From Phytopseudomonas flavescens (GTDB lineage Bacteria > Pseudomonadota > Gammaproteobacteria > Pseudomonadales > Pseudomonadaceae), in NCBI RefSeq assembly GCF_900100535.1, contig NZ_FNDG01000007.1:62001-126000 (forward strand): a stretch of 64,000 nt of DNA, written 5' to 3'. The notes under the pieces are model-generated. The model did not search any database. It worked only from the letters and a program-made list of their open reading frames with translations, and was not told where the DNA came from. Position numbers and translations under genes: made by a program. Shown here piece after piece: positions 44,956 through 54,697 of this stretch (position 1 is the stretch's first letter; every line of letters starts with the position of its first letter).

Positions 44956-45888
44956 TCAGCCGATCTGCGTGCAGAGCCCTTCATCCAGGCCGAGCATGAT
45001 ATTGAGGTTCTGCACCGCGGCTCCTGAGGCCCCCTTGCCGAGGTTGTCGAGCTTGGCCACCAGCAGAGCCTGCTTGCCACTGCCCGCACCATACACCTGC
45101 AACTCGGCGCGATTGCTGCCGTTCAGGCCGTGGGGGGTGATGAACGGCGCCGAGTCGGCAGGGATCTCGTTGTAGGACAGAACCTGAACGAACTGCTCGC
45201 CCTGGTAATAGTCGCTCAGGGCTTTGTGCAGTTCGACCCCGTCGCTGCCTTGCAGCGGGATCATCACCAGCATGCCCTGGTCGTAGCTGCCGACCGCCGG
45301 CTGGAAGATGGGGCGCGCCTGCAGCCCGCTCCAGTGCTGGATCTCCGGGATGTGCTTATGGTCGAAGCCGAGGCCGTAGGCAGCGTAGACCGGCGCGTCG
45401 TCCTGATGGTAACGCTCGACCATCTTGGTGCCGCCGCCGGTGTAGCCGGATATGGCGTTGATGCACAGCTCGCGATCCGAGCTCAGCAGGCCGGCTTCGA
45501 TGAGCGGGCGCAGCAGCAGGATGGCGCCCGTGGCGTAGCAGCCCGGGTTGCTCACGGCTGCGGCCTTGGCGATGGCTTCGCGTTGGCCCTTGGCCAGCTC
45601 GGCCATGCCGAATACCCAGTCACTGGCGGTACGGTGCGCGGAGCTGGCATCGAGCACCCGGCAGCCGACTTCACGAGCTTGAGCAGCCGTTTCTTTAGCC
45701 GCATCGTCAGGTAGGCACAGCACGGTCACGTCGACCGAACGCATCAGCTCGAGCTTGGCCTCTACGTCACGGCGTTTGTCGTGGTCGATGGTGACCACGT
45801 CAATCTGCGGGTGGTTGGCCAGCCGCTGGCGAATCTGCAGGCCCGTGGTACCGGCCTGTCCATCGATGAAGATCTGGTATTTTTTCAT
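44956..45888 (-). CDS. argC: N-acetyl-gamma-glutamyl-phosphate reductase (type 2)
   Basis: Third step of arginine synthesis: reduces N-acetylglutamyl phosphate to the semialdehyde. The 310 residues fit the shorter type 2 group. The NADP motif is FIDGQAGTTGLQIRQRL, the catalytic cysteine lies in VSNPGCYATGAILLLRP, and LGFDHKHIPEIQ supplies the His. Pseudomonas usually also has a type 1 argC elsewhere. It follows rnt closely on the same strand, so pyrC-rnt-argC form one operon. Start at 45888 begins the family N-terminus. Confidence 0.92.
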   Translation of the reverse strand: MKKYQIFIDGQAGTTGLQIRQRLANHPQIDVVTIDHDKRRDVEAKLELMRSVDVTVLCLPDDAAKETAAQAREVGCRVLDASSAHRTASDWVFGMAELAKGQREAIAKAAAVSNPGCYATGAILLLRPLIEAGLLSSDRELCINAISGYTGGGTKMVERYHQDDAPVYAAYGLGFDHKHIPEIQHWSGLQARPIFQPAVGSYDQGMLVMIPLQGSDGVELHKALSDYYQGEQFVQVLSYNEIPADSAPFITPHGLNGSNRAELQVYGAGSGKQALLVAKLDNLGKGASGAAVQNLNIMLGLDEGLCTQIG

Positions 45889-45893
45889 GGCAC

Positions 45894-46568
45894 TCACTCG
45901 TCGAAATCTTCCCAGCCGCCCATTTCCTTCCAGCGATTGACGATGCCGCAGAACAGCTCGGCGGTCTTCTCGGTGTCATAACGGGCGGAGTGGGCTTCAC
46001 GGCCGTCGAACTCGATGCCGGCGGCCTGGCACGCCTTGGCCAGTACGGTCTGCCCATAGGCGAGGCCGGCAAGGCTGGCGGTGTCGAAGCTGGAGAAGGG
46101 GTGAAAGGGATTGCGCTTGAGGTCACAGCGAGCGACCGCGGCATTGAGAAAGCCCAGGTCGAAGCTGCTGTTGTGGCCGACCAGAATGGCGCGCTTGCAG
46201 CCATTGGCTTTCAGGGATTTGCGCAGGCCGCGGAAAATCTCGGTCAGGGCGTGCTCTTCGCTCACCGCCATACGCAGCGGGTGGTCGAGTTTGATGCCGG
46301 TGAACTCCAGGGCCGCCTGTTCGATATTGGCGCCTGCGAAGGGCTCTACCCGGAAGAAATGCGTGTGATCCGGGTACAGGTAGCCGCTCTCGTCCATGCC
46401 GATGGTGGTGGCCGCGATCTCCAGCAGCGCATCGGTGGCGCTGTTGAAACCGCCGGTCTCGACATCCACCACCACGGGCAGGTAGCCGCGAAAACGTGCT
46501 GCCATCGGGTGGCGCGGGCCACCGCTGCTCGGCTGATCCTGATCGTCTTCGTACTGTTCTTCGCTCAT
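45894..46568 (-). CDS. rnt: Ribonuclease T
   Basis: Exoribonuclease of 224 residues that trims tRNA and other RNA 3' ends. The DEDD exonuclease motifs are [29 protein letters not shown] and [14 protein letters not shown]. Start at 46568 overlaps the pyrC stop (ATGA), so translation is coupled. It is between pyrC and argC, as in other Pseudomonas. Confidence 0.95.
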   Translation of the reverse strand: MSEEQYEDDQDQPSSGGPRHPMAARFRGYLPVVVDVETGGFNSATDALLEIAATTIGMDESGYLYPDHTHFFRVEPFAGANIEQAALEFTGIKLDHPLRMAVSEEHALTEIFRGLRKSLKANGCKRAILVGHNSSFDLGFLNAAVARCDLKRNPFHPFSSFDTASLAGLAYGQTVLAKACQAAGIEFDGREAHSARYDTEKTAELFCGIVNRWKEMGGWEDFDE

Positions 46569-47611
46569 TGCCCAGCCTCCAGCAGACGCCAGCGCAGCGA
46601 TTCGCCCGCGCGCAAGGGGATTACCGTCTGCTCGCCGAACGGCAGGCTGGCCGGTGCGTTCCACGGCTCACGCACCAGGGTGATGGTGTCGGTGTTGCGT
46701 GGCAAGGCGTAGAAGTCCGGGCCGAACCGACTGGCGAAGGCTTCCAGTTTGTCCAGCGCGCCACGCTGCTCGAAGGCCTCGGCATACAGCTCGATGGCTG
46801 CATAGGCGGTGTAGCAGCCGGCGCAGCCGCAGGCGTTTTCCTTGGCGTGCCTGGCATGGGGCGCGGAGTCGGTGCCCAGGAAGAACTTCGGATTGCCGCT
46901 GGTGGCGGCATCGAGCAGCGCGTTCTGGTGCGTGTTGCGCTTGAGGATCGGCAGGCAATAGAAGTGCGGACGAATGCCGCCGACCAGCATGTGGTTGCGG
47001 TTGTAGAGCAGGTGCTGGGCGGTGATGGTAGCGCCGACGTTGGCCGGTGCTTCCTTGACGAACTGGGCGGCATCACCGGTGGTGATGTGCTCGAATACCA
47101 CTTTCAAGGTCGGGAAGCGTTCCACCAGACGACGCATGTGTTCGTCGATGAAGGCTTTTTCGCGATCAAAGACGTCGATCTCGGCGCGGGTGACCTCGCC
47201 GTGTACCAGCAGCGGCATGCCGGTTTCTGCCAGGGCCTCGAGGGCGCTGGTGATGTTGTCCAGGCTGGTCACGCCAGAGTCGGAGTTGGTGGTCGCGCCA
47301 GCCGGGTACATCTTCGCCGCATGCACGAAGCCACTGGCCTTGGCCGCACGGATGTCTTCTCCCGTGGTGCGATCGGTGAGATACAGCACCATCAACGGCT
47401 CGAACCGGCTGCCGGCCGGCCGCGCGTCTAGGATTCGCTGGCGATAGCCGGTAGCCTCGACGACATTGCGCACCGGCGGCACCAGGTTGGGCATGATGAT
47501 CGCGCGGGCGAAGGTACGGGCGACATCGGCGACGGTATGCGGCAGCACCGCGCCGTCGCGCAGGTGAATGTGCCAGTCGTCAGGACGCAGCAGGGTGATG
47601 CGGTCGGTCAT
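46565..47611 (-). CDS. pyrC: Dihydroorotase
   Basis: Makes dihydroorotate from carbamoyl aspartate in pyrimidine synthesis; zinc enzyme of 348 residues. The metal site motifs are [29 protein letters not shown] (with the carboxylated Lys), HGEVT and [12 protein letters not shown]. Start at 47611 gives the family N-terminus [13 protein letters not shown]. It is the first gene of the pyrC-rnt-argC operon. Confidence 0.96.
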   Translation of the reverse strand: MTDRITLLRPDDWHIHLRDGAVLPHTVADVARTFARAIIMPNLVPPVRNVVEATGYRQRILDARPAGSRFEPLMVLYLTDRTTGEDIRAAKASGFVHAAKMYPAGATTNSDSGVTSLDNITSALEALAETGMPLLVHGEVTRAEIDVFDREKAFIDEHMRRLVERFPTLKVVFEHITTGDAAQFVKEAPANVGATITAQHLLYNRNHMLVGGIRPHFYCLPILKRNTHQNALLDAATSGNPKFFLGTDSAPHARHAKENACGCAGCYTAYAAIELYAEAFEQRGALDKLEAFASRFGPDFYALPRNTDTITLVREPWNAPASLPFGEQTVIPLRAGESLRWRLLEAGQ

Positions 47612-47761
47612 TGAGGCTTCCAGGCGGGGGCGAAACATGCCTGGAATGCTACCGGAAAAGGCCCGCGGGGGCACGCCGCAGATAGGCCATTGCACGGCTC
47701 AAGTTTTCTCCCTGGCCTCCGATACCCACAGGGAACGTTGTGTTTTCTTGTGGAGCTCGCC

Positions 47762-48703
47762 GTGCGCCAGCCTCTTTTCCTTATCGTCGGATTGCTTGCC
47801 GGCGCCGGCTCGAGTCTGCCCGTGGCCGCGATCAGCTTCCAGACCCGTCTGGAAACGGTCGAATGGCAGGTGGCTGGCGACCAGTTCGAGTGTCGCCTGA
47901 CGCAACCGATCACCGATTTCGGCTCGGGCGGCTTCGTGCGTCGCGCTGGCGAACAGGCGACTTTCCGGTTGCAGGCCCGGGATCACTGGCTGGGTGCTGG
48001 TTCGGCGACTTTGCTGGCGGCCGCCGCGCCCTGGCAGCCAGGGCGCGGCGATATCAACCTGGGGGTCGTCAGCGTCGGCAAGGGCGACGTGCCCTTCAAC
48101 AGCAGCCAGGAACAGGCCGGGCTGCTGCTGACCGGCTTGCTCGAGGGGCGTAGCCCGCTGGTGCGCCACCGCAGCACGATGGGCGGTGAGAATCTCGAAG
48201 TGCGGCTGCTGCCGGTGCGCTTTCGCAAGGCCTACGATGATTACCTGAATTGCACGGCCAAGCTGCTCCCGGTGAATTTCGACCAGGTGCGCCAGTCCAT
48301 CGTCGGTTTCCCGGATGGTGGAGCCGAGCTCGATCCCATGGCCAAGGCCAAACTGGATATCATCCTCGACTTCATGAAGGCCGACCCCACGGTCAATCGT
48401 ATCGAGCTGGATGGCCACTCCGACAACAGCGGCAACCGCCTGACCAACCGTGACCTGTCGCGCCGTCGTGCGCTGGCGGTGATGGACTATTTCAAGGCCA
48501 AAGGTATCCCCGACGAGCGCATCGTCATGCGTTTCCACGGCGAACGTTATCCATTGGCGCCCAACAACACGGCTGCCAACCGCAGCAAGAACCGCAGGGT
48601 CGCCATACGCCTAGAGAAAGTGCCCGACGCGCCGGCGCAGCCTGCCGAGCAGCCCGCTCCAGCGGTTCCACCGATGCCTGCAACGCCGGCCGCCACCTCC
48701 TGA
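47762..48703 (+). CDS. motY: Flagellar motor protein MotY
   Basis: Part of the T-ring of the flagellar motor, anchoring stators in the periplasm. The 313 residues have a signal peptide (RQPLFLIVGLLAGAGSSLPV), a beta-rich MotY N-terminal domain (SFQTRLETVEWQVAGDQFEC) and a C-terminal OmpA peptidoglycan-binding domain (IELDGHSDNSGNRLTNRDLS, RRALAVMDYFKAKGI). A Pro/Ala tail ends the chain. GTG at 47762 has GGAG six bases upstream. In P. aeruginosa motY lies in the same place between pyrC and argG. Confidence 0.9.
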   Translation: MRQPLFLIVGLLAGAGSSLPVAAISFQTRLETVEWQVAGDQFECRLTQPITDFGSGGFVRRAGEQATFRLQARDHWLGAGSATLLAAAAPWQPGRGDINLGVVSVGKGDVPFNSSQEQAGLLLTGLLEGRSPLVRHRSTMGGENLEVRLLPVRFRKAYDDYLNCTAKLLPVNFDQVRQSIVGFPDGGAELDPMAKAKLDIILDFMKADPTVNRIELDGHSDNSGNRLTNRDLSRRRALAVMDYFKAKGIPDERIVMRFHGERYPLAPNNTAANRSKNRRVAIRLEKVPDAPAQPAEQPAPAVPPMPATPAATS

Positions 48704-48802
48704 CTCTGTCGCTTCAATGCCATCGCCTGTCGCACCCCTGTAAATCGCAGGCCATGGGCAGTAGAATCATGGGCTTTTCGCACAACCCGTGGAGTGGATG
48801 GC

Positions 48803-50020
48803 ATGGCGGACGTCAAAAAGGTGGTTCTGGCCTATTCCGGTGGCCTGGACACCTCGGTGATCCTCAAGTGGCTGCAAGATACCTATAACTGTGAAGTGGT
48901 GACCTTCACCGCCGATCTCGGTCAGGGCGAGGAGGTCGAACCGGCCCGCGCCAAGGCCAAGGCGATGGGCGTCAAGGAAATCTACATCGATGACCTGCGT
49001 GAAGAGTTCGTCCGCGATTTCGTCTACCCGATGTTCCGCGCCAACACCGTTTACGAAGGCGAGTACCTGCTGGGTACTTCCATCGCCCGCCCGCTGATCG
49101 CCAAGCGCCTGATCGAGATCGCCAACGAGACTGGCGCCGACGCCATTTCCCATGGTGCCACCGGCAAAGGTAACGACCAGGTTCGCTTCGAACTCGGCGC
49201 CTACGCGCTCAAGCCGGGTGTGAAAGTGATCGCGCCATGGCGCGAGTGGGACCTGCTGTCCCGCGAGAAACTGATGGACTATGCCGAGAAGCATGCGATC
49301 CCGATCGAGCGCCACGGCAAGAAGAAGTCGCCGTACTCCATGGATGCCAACCTGCTGCACATCTCCTATGAAGGCGGCGTGCTGGAGGACACCTGGACCG
49401 AGCACGAAGAAGACATGTGGCGCTGGACCCAGTCGCCCGAGGCGGCGCCGGATAGCCCGACCTACATCGAGCTGACCTACAAGGCCGGCGATATCGTCGC
49501 CATCGACGGCAAGGAACTGAGTCCTGCCACCGTGCTGGCCGAACTGAACCGCATCGGCGGCGAGAACGGCATCGGCCGTCTGGATATCGTCGAGAACCGT
49601 TACGTCGGCATGAAGTCCCGTGGCTGCTACGAGACCCCGGGCGGCACCATCATGCTCAAGGCTCACCGCGCCATCGAGTCGATCACCCTGGACCGCGAAG
49701 TCGCTCACCTGAAAGACGAGCTGATGCCGAAGTACGCCAGCCTGATCTACAACGGTTTCTGGTGGAGCCCGGAGCGGCTGATGCTGCAACAGATGATCGA
49801 CGCCTCCCAGGTCAACGTGAATGGTGTGGTTCGCCTGAAGCTGTACAAGGGCAACGTCATAGTCACCGGCCGCAAGTCCGACGACTCGCTGTTCGACGCC
49901 AACATCGCCACCTTCGAAGAAGACGGCGGTGCCTACAACCAGGCCGACGCGGCGGGCTTCATCAAGCTCAACGCCCTGCGCCTGCGCATCGCTGCTGGCA
50001 AGGATCGCAAGCTGCTGTAA
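48803..50020 (+). CDS. argG: Argininosuccinate synthase
   Basis: Joins citrulline and aspartate with ATP to make argininosuccinate. The 405 residues match the family. The PP-loop motif is [14 protein letters not shown], and [34 protein letters not shown] and [13 protein letters not shown] are substrate motifs. Start at 48803 fits the family; GGAG lies upstream. It is a separate unit from the nearby argC operon. Confidence 0.97.
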   Translation: MADVKKVVLAYSGGLDTSVILKWLQDTYNCEVVTFTADLGQGEEVEPARAKAKAMGVKEIYIDDLREEFVRDFVYPMFRANTVYEGEYLLGTSIARPLIAKRLIEIANETGADAISHGATGKGNDQVRFELGAYALKPGVKVIAPWREWDLLSREKLMDYAEKHAIPIERHGKKKSPYSMDANLLHISYEGGVLEDTWTEHEEDMWRWTQSPEAAPDSPTYIELTYKAGDIVAIDGKELSPATVLAELNRIGGENGIGRLDIVENRYVGMKSRGCYETPGGTIMLKAHRAIESITLDREVAHLKDELMPKYASLIYNGFWWSPERLMLQQMIDASQVNVNGVVRLKLYKGNVIVTGRKSDDSLFDANIATFEEDGGAYNQADAAGFIKLNALRLRIAAGKDRKLL

Positions 50021-50236
50021 GGCGGTATCCAATCCACGCCGGGCCCTGCATTCGCCAGGGTTCCGGTGTGCGATTTCTCTGCAATCGTCACCCACGACGC
50101 ATCATTCGACTACCTTGGCCATTTGGCTGCAAGGCGGCTCGTGCGTGGGCGTGATAATGGGCGGGAGTGCCCCCTACTGACGGGGCAGGTCGGTGCAGAT
50201 GGCCGGGTGAGCGCCCAGCCATCGGTGCGACAAGGC

Positions 50237-50578
50237 TCAGGCCTTGCGGGTCAGCGACTGCTGTTCGAAGCTGACGCCCGCCAGGCCGCTGCTCATCAGG
50301 GCGCGGATATTGGCGTGGTCACTGCCTTTGGGAGTGGCCAGAACGCTGCGGTAGTGTTCGCCGAAGCACAGCAGTGCTTCCTTTTCGCTCAGGCCTTCGA
50401 GCAGCGCCAGGCCGAGGGTCTTGCACGAGCCTTCGTTCTGCCCGGCAGCGTTGCTCACATCGCCGTTGCGCAAGGCGCTGGGCCGATAGTCGTAGTGCTC
50501 GGCGATGAAGGCCAGGGTCTCGGCAAAGGCGAAGTGCTCGCCGCTCAGGCGGGCGCGGAAGTCGTTCAGGTGGCTCAT
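50237..50578 (-). CDS. HopJ-type family protein
   Basis: Protein of 113 residues of the HopJ family (HYDYRPSALRNGDVSNAAGQ, EGSCKTLGLALLEGL, LLCFGEHYRSVLATPKGSDH). The name comes from a P. syringae effector, but the family is widespread in bacteria without type III secretion and its role is unknown. It overlaps the DUF1244 gene (four bases), so the two are cotranslated. Confidence 0.85.
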   Translation of the reverse strand: MSHLNDFRARLSGEHFAFAETLAFIAEHYDYRPSALRNGDVSNAAGQNEGSCKTLGLALLEGLSEKEALLCFGEHYRSVLATPKGSDHANIRALMSSGLAGVSFEQQSLTRKA

Positions 50579-50877
50579 GCTGTTCCTTTAGGGGGCTTGG
50601 CGTTGAAGGCAGCCTGTTGTTCGGCGCTGGCTTCGGTCTGGTACTTGGCCTTCCATTCGGCATAGGGCATGCCATACACCTCTTCGCGGGCCTGCTCCGG
50701 GGTGATCGCGATATCCAGGTCGTCGGCCGCGGCCTTGTACCACTTGGACAGGCAGTTGCGACAGAAGCCGGCCAGGTTCATCAGGTCGATGTTCTGTACG
50801 TCCGGCCTTTCGCGCAGGTGTTGGACCAGACGGCGGTAGGCGGCGGCTTCCAGTTCGAGACGTTGTTGATCATTCAT
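50575..50877 (-). CDS. DUF1244 family protein
   Basis: Cytosolic protein of 100 residues of DUF1244, which is small, helical and of unknown function. The conserved core MNLAGFCRNCLSKWYKAA with its two cysteines and YGMPYAEWKAKYQ is present. It precedes the HopJ-type gene in an operon. Confidence 0.88.
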   Translation of the reverse strand: MNDQQRLELEAAAYRRLVQHLRERPDVQNIDLMNLAGFCRNCLSKWYKAAADDLDIAITPEQAREEVYGMPYAEWKAKYQTEASAEQQAAFNAKPPKGTA

Positions 50878-50960
50878 GGCGATGCTCTCTGGGCGGGCAG
50901 TTGGGCATGGCGGCGATGATATAGAGGCCGCCAGTGCCAGGGCAATGACTGCCGGCTGGC

Positions 50961-51332
50961 TCAGCGGTGGCCGGCGAGGGTGATGGAGACCGATTCGGCG
51001 AAACGCAGGGCATGTGGCTTGTCCACCTCCACTTCGGCGTAACGCACCGTTTCGTTGGCCATCACCACGTCGAGAATTTCCTGGGTCAGGCGCTCGAGCA
51101 GGGCGAAGCGGTTGCCTTCGACATGGCCGATGATGGCCTTGGTGATGGTGCGGTAGTTGAGCGCGTGATCGATATCGTTGTCACGCACCGCGTCGATGGC
51201 CGGGTAAAGGATGGTCAGGTTGATCAGGACGTCCTGCTTGTTGTTGATCTCTTCTTCCTTGATGCCGATGAATGTGCGCAAGCGCAGATCCTTGACGCGG
51301 ATACGCGCCATGCCGGGTTCCAGTCTGGGCAT
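50961..51332 (-). CDS. folX: Dihydroneopterin triphosphate 2'-epimerase
   Basis: Converts dihydroneopterin triphosphate to its monapterin epimer for tetrahydromonapterin. The 123 residues are of the FolB/FolX fold, with [20 protein letters not shown] at the N-terminus and [11 protein letters not shown] and [17 protein letters not shown] in the core. The start at 51332 lies just past the folE stop, consistent with coupled translation. It is last in the folM-folE-folX operon. Confidence 0.88.
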   Translation of the reverse strand: MPRLEPGMARIRVKDLRLRTFIGIKEEEINNKQDVLINLTILYPAIDAVRDNDIDHALNYRTITKAIIGHVEGNRFALLERLTQEILDVVMANETVRYAEVEVDKPHALRFAESVSITLAGHR

Positions 51333-51334
51333 CG

Positions 51335-51901
51335 TTACTTGCTCCGTCCGATCAGTTGCAGGAATTCGTGGCGGGTGTTGTAGGACTCGCGGAAGGCACC
51401 GAGCATCACCGAGGTGCTCATCACCGAGTTCTGTTTTTCCACACCGCGCATCATCATGCACATGTGCTGGGCCTCGATCACCACCGCCACGCCAGCGGCC
51501 TGGGTGACTTCCTCGATGGCGTTGGCGATCTGCCGGGTGAGGTTTTCCTGGATCTGCAGGCGGCGAGCGTACATGTCGACGATACGAGCGATCTTCGACA
51601 GGCCCAGCACCTTGCCCGTGGGGATGTACGCCACGTGAGCCTTGCCAATGAACGGCAGCAGGTGGTGCTCGCAGAGCGAGTAGAGCTCGACATCCTTGAC
51701 GATCACCATCTCGTCGCTGTCTGAGCTGAACAATGCGCCGTTGACCACCTCTTCCAGGCTCTTCTCATAGCCATTGCACAGGTACTGCATGGCCTTGGCG
51801 GCGCGCTTGGGGGTGTCCAGCAAACCTTCGCGCTCAGGGTTCTCACCGAGGCCGAGGAGGATTTCGCGGTAGTGGTTGGGCAGTAATGGGTTCATCGTCA
51901 T
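51335..51901 (-). CDS. folE: GTP cyclohydrolase I
   Basis: First step of pterin synthesis: GTP to dihydroneopterin triphosphate. The protein has 188 residues with the zinc motif [12 protein letters not shown], and [16 protein letters not shown] as the second metal/active site. An ATG at 51895 two codons later is an alternative start. It sits between folM and folX; Pseudomonas usually has a second folE paralogue elsewhere. Confidence 0.95.
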   Translation of the reverse strand: MTMNPLLPNHYREILLGLGENPEREGLLDTPKRAAKAMQYLCNGYEKSLEEVVNGALFSSDSDEMVIVKDVELYSLCEHHLLPFIGKAHVAYIPTGKVLGLSKIARIVDMYARRLQIQENLTRQIANAIEEVTQAAGVAVVIEAQHMCMMMRGVEKQNSVMSTSVMLGAFRESYNTRHEFLQLIGRSK

Positions 51902-51916
51902 TGTCCTCGCGGCGCC

Positions 51917-52627
51917 TCACTTGAGGTGGCGGCCGCCGTTCACGGTCAGGGTGGTGCCGGTGATGTAGGGGGTGTCCAGCAGGTAGCGCAGGCTCTGGTA
52001 GATCACATGGGGCCCGGGCTCGAAGCCCAGTGCCGATTTGCCGAGAGCTTTGCTTCGGTATTCGGCGTCGTCTTCCGGGTTGAACATCAGCAGGGCCGGC
52101 GCGATGCCGTTGACCTTGATACCGGGCGCGAAACGCGCGGCGAAGGACAGGGTCAGGCTGTCGAGGCCCGCCTTGCTGGCGCAGTAAGCCGGCCGGTTGC
52201 CGCTGCCCTTGCGCACCACGTCATCGCTGATATGGATGATGTCCGCCTGTTCGCTGCACTGCAGCAACGCGGCGCAGTGCAGGTTGATCAGGTAGGGCGC
52301 CAGCATGTGCACGGTGAACAGTTGCTGGAAGGCCGCAGCTTCTTCGCCGGGCGTTTCGGCGAACCACGCCGAGGCGTTGTGCACGATGGCACGCAACGCG
52401 TCGGTATGGCCCTGCAAACGTCCGATGAAATCGAGAATGCTTGCCTCGCTGGTGAAGTCGGCGTGCAGGGTCAGCGCGCCGCGCTCACGCAGTCTGTCCA
52501 GTTCGGGCCTGTCGCGGCGATAAGTGACGATCAGCGAATGGCCGTCATCGAGCAGCCGTTCGGCGCAATAGAGGCCAACACGCTGGCTGGCGCCGGTGAT
52601 CAGGATCGGGGCGTTGCTGACGCTCAT
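51917..52627 (-). CDS. folM: Dihydromonapterin reductase
   Basis: Short-chain dehydrogenase of 236 residues that reduces dihydromonapterin (and dihydrofolate weakly) with NADPH. The FolM-specific TGASQRVG (TGx3RxG) motif is at the N-terminus and the catalytic Tyr/Lys in RPAYCASKAGLD. Its product is the cofactor of phenylalanine hydroxylase in Pseudomonas. Start at 52627. It is the first gene of the folM-folE-folX operon, whose promoter has a TGTAC repeat. Confidence 0.9.
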   Translation of the reverse strand: MSVSNAPILITGASQRVGLYCAERLLDDGHSLIVTYRRDRPELDRLRERGALTLHADFTSEASILDFIGRLQGHTDALRAIVHNASAWFAETPGEEAAAFQQLFTVHMLAPYLINLHCAALLQCSEQADIIHISDDVVRKGSGNRPAYCASKAGLDSLTLSFAARFAPGIKVNGIAPALLMFNPEDDAEYRSKALGKSALGFEPGPHVIYQSLRYLLDTPYITGTTLTVNGGRHLK

Positions 52628-52710
52628 GGGAATTGGCCGGGAGTGAACGGGAAGGCACCGCCCCGAAAGGCGGTGACCCTGGCCTTGCAACGTTATAGTA
52701 GCCACAGAAG

Positions 52711-52730
52711 CTGTACAACCCTTCGTACAG
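52711..52730 (-). promoter_or_regulatory. TGTAC repeat upstream of folM (candidate regulator operator)
   Basis: CTGTAC-GAAGGGTT-GTACAG on the minus strand, which reads as TGTACG and TTGTACA, about 85 bases before folM. A -10-like TATAAC lies 15 bases past TTGTAC. A similar repeat occurs before the LitR/PplR-like regulator gene. Confidence 0.5.
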
Positions 52731-52779
52731 TGTGGCAATAGAGCGTGCGCTGGCCGATCAGGGCCATGGCACTCGCGGC

Positions 52780-53352
52780 TCAGCGGCCGGTGGAAGGGCT
52801 CGCGCGACGCAGCAGGCCTGCGGGGCGGCCGCCTTGCAGCCAGGGAGCAAGCAGGCGGGTGACCAGTGGGATGAACAGGTAGGTCATCAACGGCGTCAGC
52901 GCCAGGGTGCTGAGCAGCACGCGGGTCATCAGCGCAACATCTGCCAGCAGGCCAGCGAACAGCAGGTTGAAGCCCAGGGACACCGGAAAGAATGCCAGCC
53001 AGATGGCGACGGTCTGTTTCCAGCGTGGCGGTTGCCGCAGGCCACTGCCGAACCAGGCGTCGATGCCCAGGGCACGCTGCTCGTGGGGCTGTGCGAACAG
53101 GCCTTTGCCGCGGCTGAGCCAGGCACGGCGTGACGCGGAGTGCTCCCAGGCGGCCATGGTCTGCTCGTCGGTGAAGCGGAATACCATCTGGAATTCATCG
53201 TCGTCCGGTGGGGGAGCGAGAACGCCGGAACCCAGGTAGCCGGGGAAGTCGGTAGCCAGTTGCTCGCCTTCGCGCAACCAGGCGATGAAGTCGTGATAGC
53301 GCTCGTTGGCGACACGGCGCGCCACCATCAGGGTGACCGGTTCGGTAGACAT
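52780..53352 (-). CDS. ABM-domain membrane protein (monooxygenase-like)
   Basis: Protein of 190 residues. The N-terminal half is an antibiotic-biosynthesis-monooxygenase type ferredoxin-like domain (ARRVANERYHDFIAWLREGE, FQMVFRFTDEQTMAAWEHSA). Two transmembrane helices follow (QTVAIWLAFFPVSLGFNLLF, MTRVLLSTLALTPLMTYLFI). Such fusions are of unknown function. It lies between folM and the MerR-type regulator and may be part of the same light-responsive set. Start at 53352; the frame extends to 53439. Confidence 0.78.
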   Translation of the reverse strand: MSTEPVTLMVARRVANERYHDFIAWLREGEQLATDFPGYLGSGVLAPPPDDDEFQMVFRFTDEQTMAAWEHSASRRAWLSRGKGLFAQPHEQRALGIDAWFGSGLRQPPRWKQTVAIWLAFFPVSLGFNLLFAGLLADVALMTRVLLSTLALTPLMTYLFIPLVTRLLAPWLQGGRPAGLLRRASPSTGR

Positions 53353-53648
53353 CGTGTATCTCCTGCTGAGCGCCTGGCCAGGGTAGGGGCAGGCGGATGG
53401 CGCGGCTCGGGGTGGTGAGTCGCGTCTTGAACGCAGCAAGGATTATTCCTGTTTCGTACGAATTATCCAGCGATCTTCCTTGGTGCGTGCGGCCAAGGGG
53501 GTCAACACCGCTGGCTGCAAGGCCTGCGAGGCTTTGCCATTGGTCGGCGAGTGACTTTCCAGCATCCGGCGGGAGGGCTTCGGCGAGCCCGGCGTGCCCG
53601 TTTTGGTGCGGGCATGGGCCGGGTGGCGGCGGTGGAGGGCATGACCGA
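53353..53648. other. Intergenic region before the regulator and the ABM gene
   Basis: About 300 bp between divergent genes. It includes the palindrome TTCGTACGAA (53453-53462), whose GTACGAA also occurs in the folM repeat, and promoter-like AT-rich stretches. The TGTACA operator of the regulator begins right after it. I see no gene. Confidence 0.4.
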
Positions 53649-53665
53649 TGTACAGGATTTGTACA
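53649..53665 (+). promoter_or_regulatory. TGTACA direct repeat upstream of the MerR-type regulator
   Basis: TGTACA-GGATT-TGTACA, an 11-base direct repeat, lies 84 bases before the regulator's ATG. A -10-like TAAAAT follows at 53668. MerR proteins of the LitR/CarH group bind repeated TGTACA-like hexamers, so autoregulation is likely. Confidence 0.6.
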
Positions 53666-53732
53666 ACTAAAATGAAAGGTATTCCGAGCTGGAGTAGACT
53701 TGCCGGCTTCTGACCCCGCAGCGGTTTTTCTT

Positions 53733-54686
53733 ATGTCCGATCTGGTTGGCTGCGCGCCTTTCCACTCAAGCGCCTTGCAGGAAGAGGAGTTGTTCCCGAT
53801 CCGCGAAGTGGCTCGGTTGACGGGGGTGAACCCTGTGACGCTGCGTGCCTGGGAGCGGCGCTATGGCCTGATCCAGCCGGTGCGTACGGACAGTGGCCAT
53901 CGCCTGTACTCGCCAGTGGACGTCGAGACGGTACGCAGCGTGCTGGCCTGGATCGAGCGGGGTGTTCCGGTCAGTAAGGTCGGTCGGATTCTCGCCCGTC
54001 ATGGCGCCAGCGAAGCCGGCGGCACGCGTCCCTACGAATCGGCCACCTCGGGTGAGTGGGCGCAGTGGCAGAGCCGCCTGTTGGAGGCCGTGCAGGCCTA
54101 CGACGAAGGTGAGCTGGATCGGGTCTACGGCCAGGTGTTTTCCAGCTATCCGCTGGCAGTTTCCTTTCAGGACATCATCATGCCGCTCTGGCAGCGCTTG
54201 CTGCTGGGTTGTGGCAAGCCTGGCCACGGCAGTGAGTGGCTGTTTTTCGATACGTTTTTGCGTGGCCGTGTATTACAGCGGCTGCACAACCTGCGCGACC
54301 AGCCCGGTGAGCGCCTGCTGCTGGTCGCGCTGCCTGGGCGTTGCCGTGAGCTGGAGTTGCTGGTGACCGGTCTGCTGCTGAACCCGGCCGACAATGCCGT
54401 GCATGTTGTGGGGGTCGGCCAGTCGCTGGATGAACTGCCGCAGGTATGCAGCAGGATGCGACCCTTGGCGGTGGTGGTATTTTCCAATCAGGCGCCAGTG
54501 GCGAATACGCCGCGAATTCTCGAGCGCCTGGCGCTGTCGCTCGAATGCCCGGTCGCAGTGGTGGGCGAGGTGGCCGATCTGCTGGAAGAGCGCTTGCACG
54601 ATTCACCGATCGCCTGCCTGGGCAGCGAGGGGCGCCTCATGCGTGGTCGTTTACGGCAGTTCCTGAGTGGTCGCCTGGATACCTGA
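53733..54686 (+). CDS. LitR/PplR-like MerR-family regulator
   Basis: MerR-type regulator of 317 residues. The N-terminal winged helix (LFPIREVARLTGVNPVTLRA, WERRYGLIQPVRTDSGHRLY) is of the LitR/CarH kind. The C-terminal half has the helical bundle and Rossmann-like fold of the cobalamin-binding class (LLEAVQAYDEGELDRVYGQV, LLVALPGRCRELELLVTGLL) but not the DxHxxG cobalamin motif I would expect, as in class II LitR proteins. A TTG at 53700 with GGAG five bases upstream is a possible longer start. A short LOV photoreceptor gene is nearby and convergent, as in P. putida pplR/ppSB-LOV pairs. Confidence 0.82.
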   Translation: MSDLVGCAPFHSSALQEEELFPIREVARLTGVNPVTLRAWERRYGLIQPVRTDSGHRLYSPVDVETVRSVLAWIERGVPVSKVGRILARHGASEAGGTRPYESATSGEWAQWQSRLLEAVQAYDEGELDRVYGQVFSSYPLAVSFQDIIMPLWQRLLLGCGKPGHGSEWLFFDTFLRGRVLQRLHNLRDQPGERLLLVALPGRCRELELLVTGLLLNPADNAVHVVGVGQSLDELPQVCSRMRPLAVVVFSNQAPVANTPRILERLALSLECPVAVVGEVADLLEERLHDSPIACLGSEGRLMRGRLRQFLSGRLDT

Positions 54687-54697
54687 GGTGGCGGATT

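Noticed and set aside
48767..50095. Long minus-strand open frame (442 codons)
   Set aside because: It is antisense to argG, which is a certain gene.
50237..50578. HopJ name as evidence for type III secretion
   Set aside because: The family is widespread in bacteria without such a system, and no secretion genes or hrp-type promoter are present.
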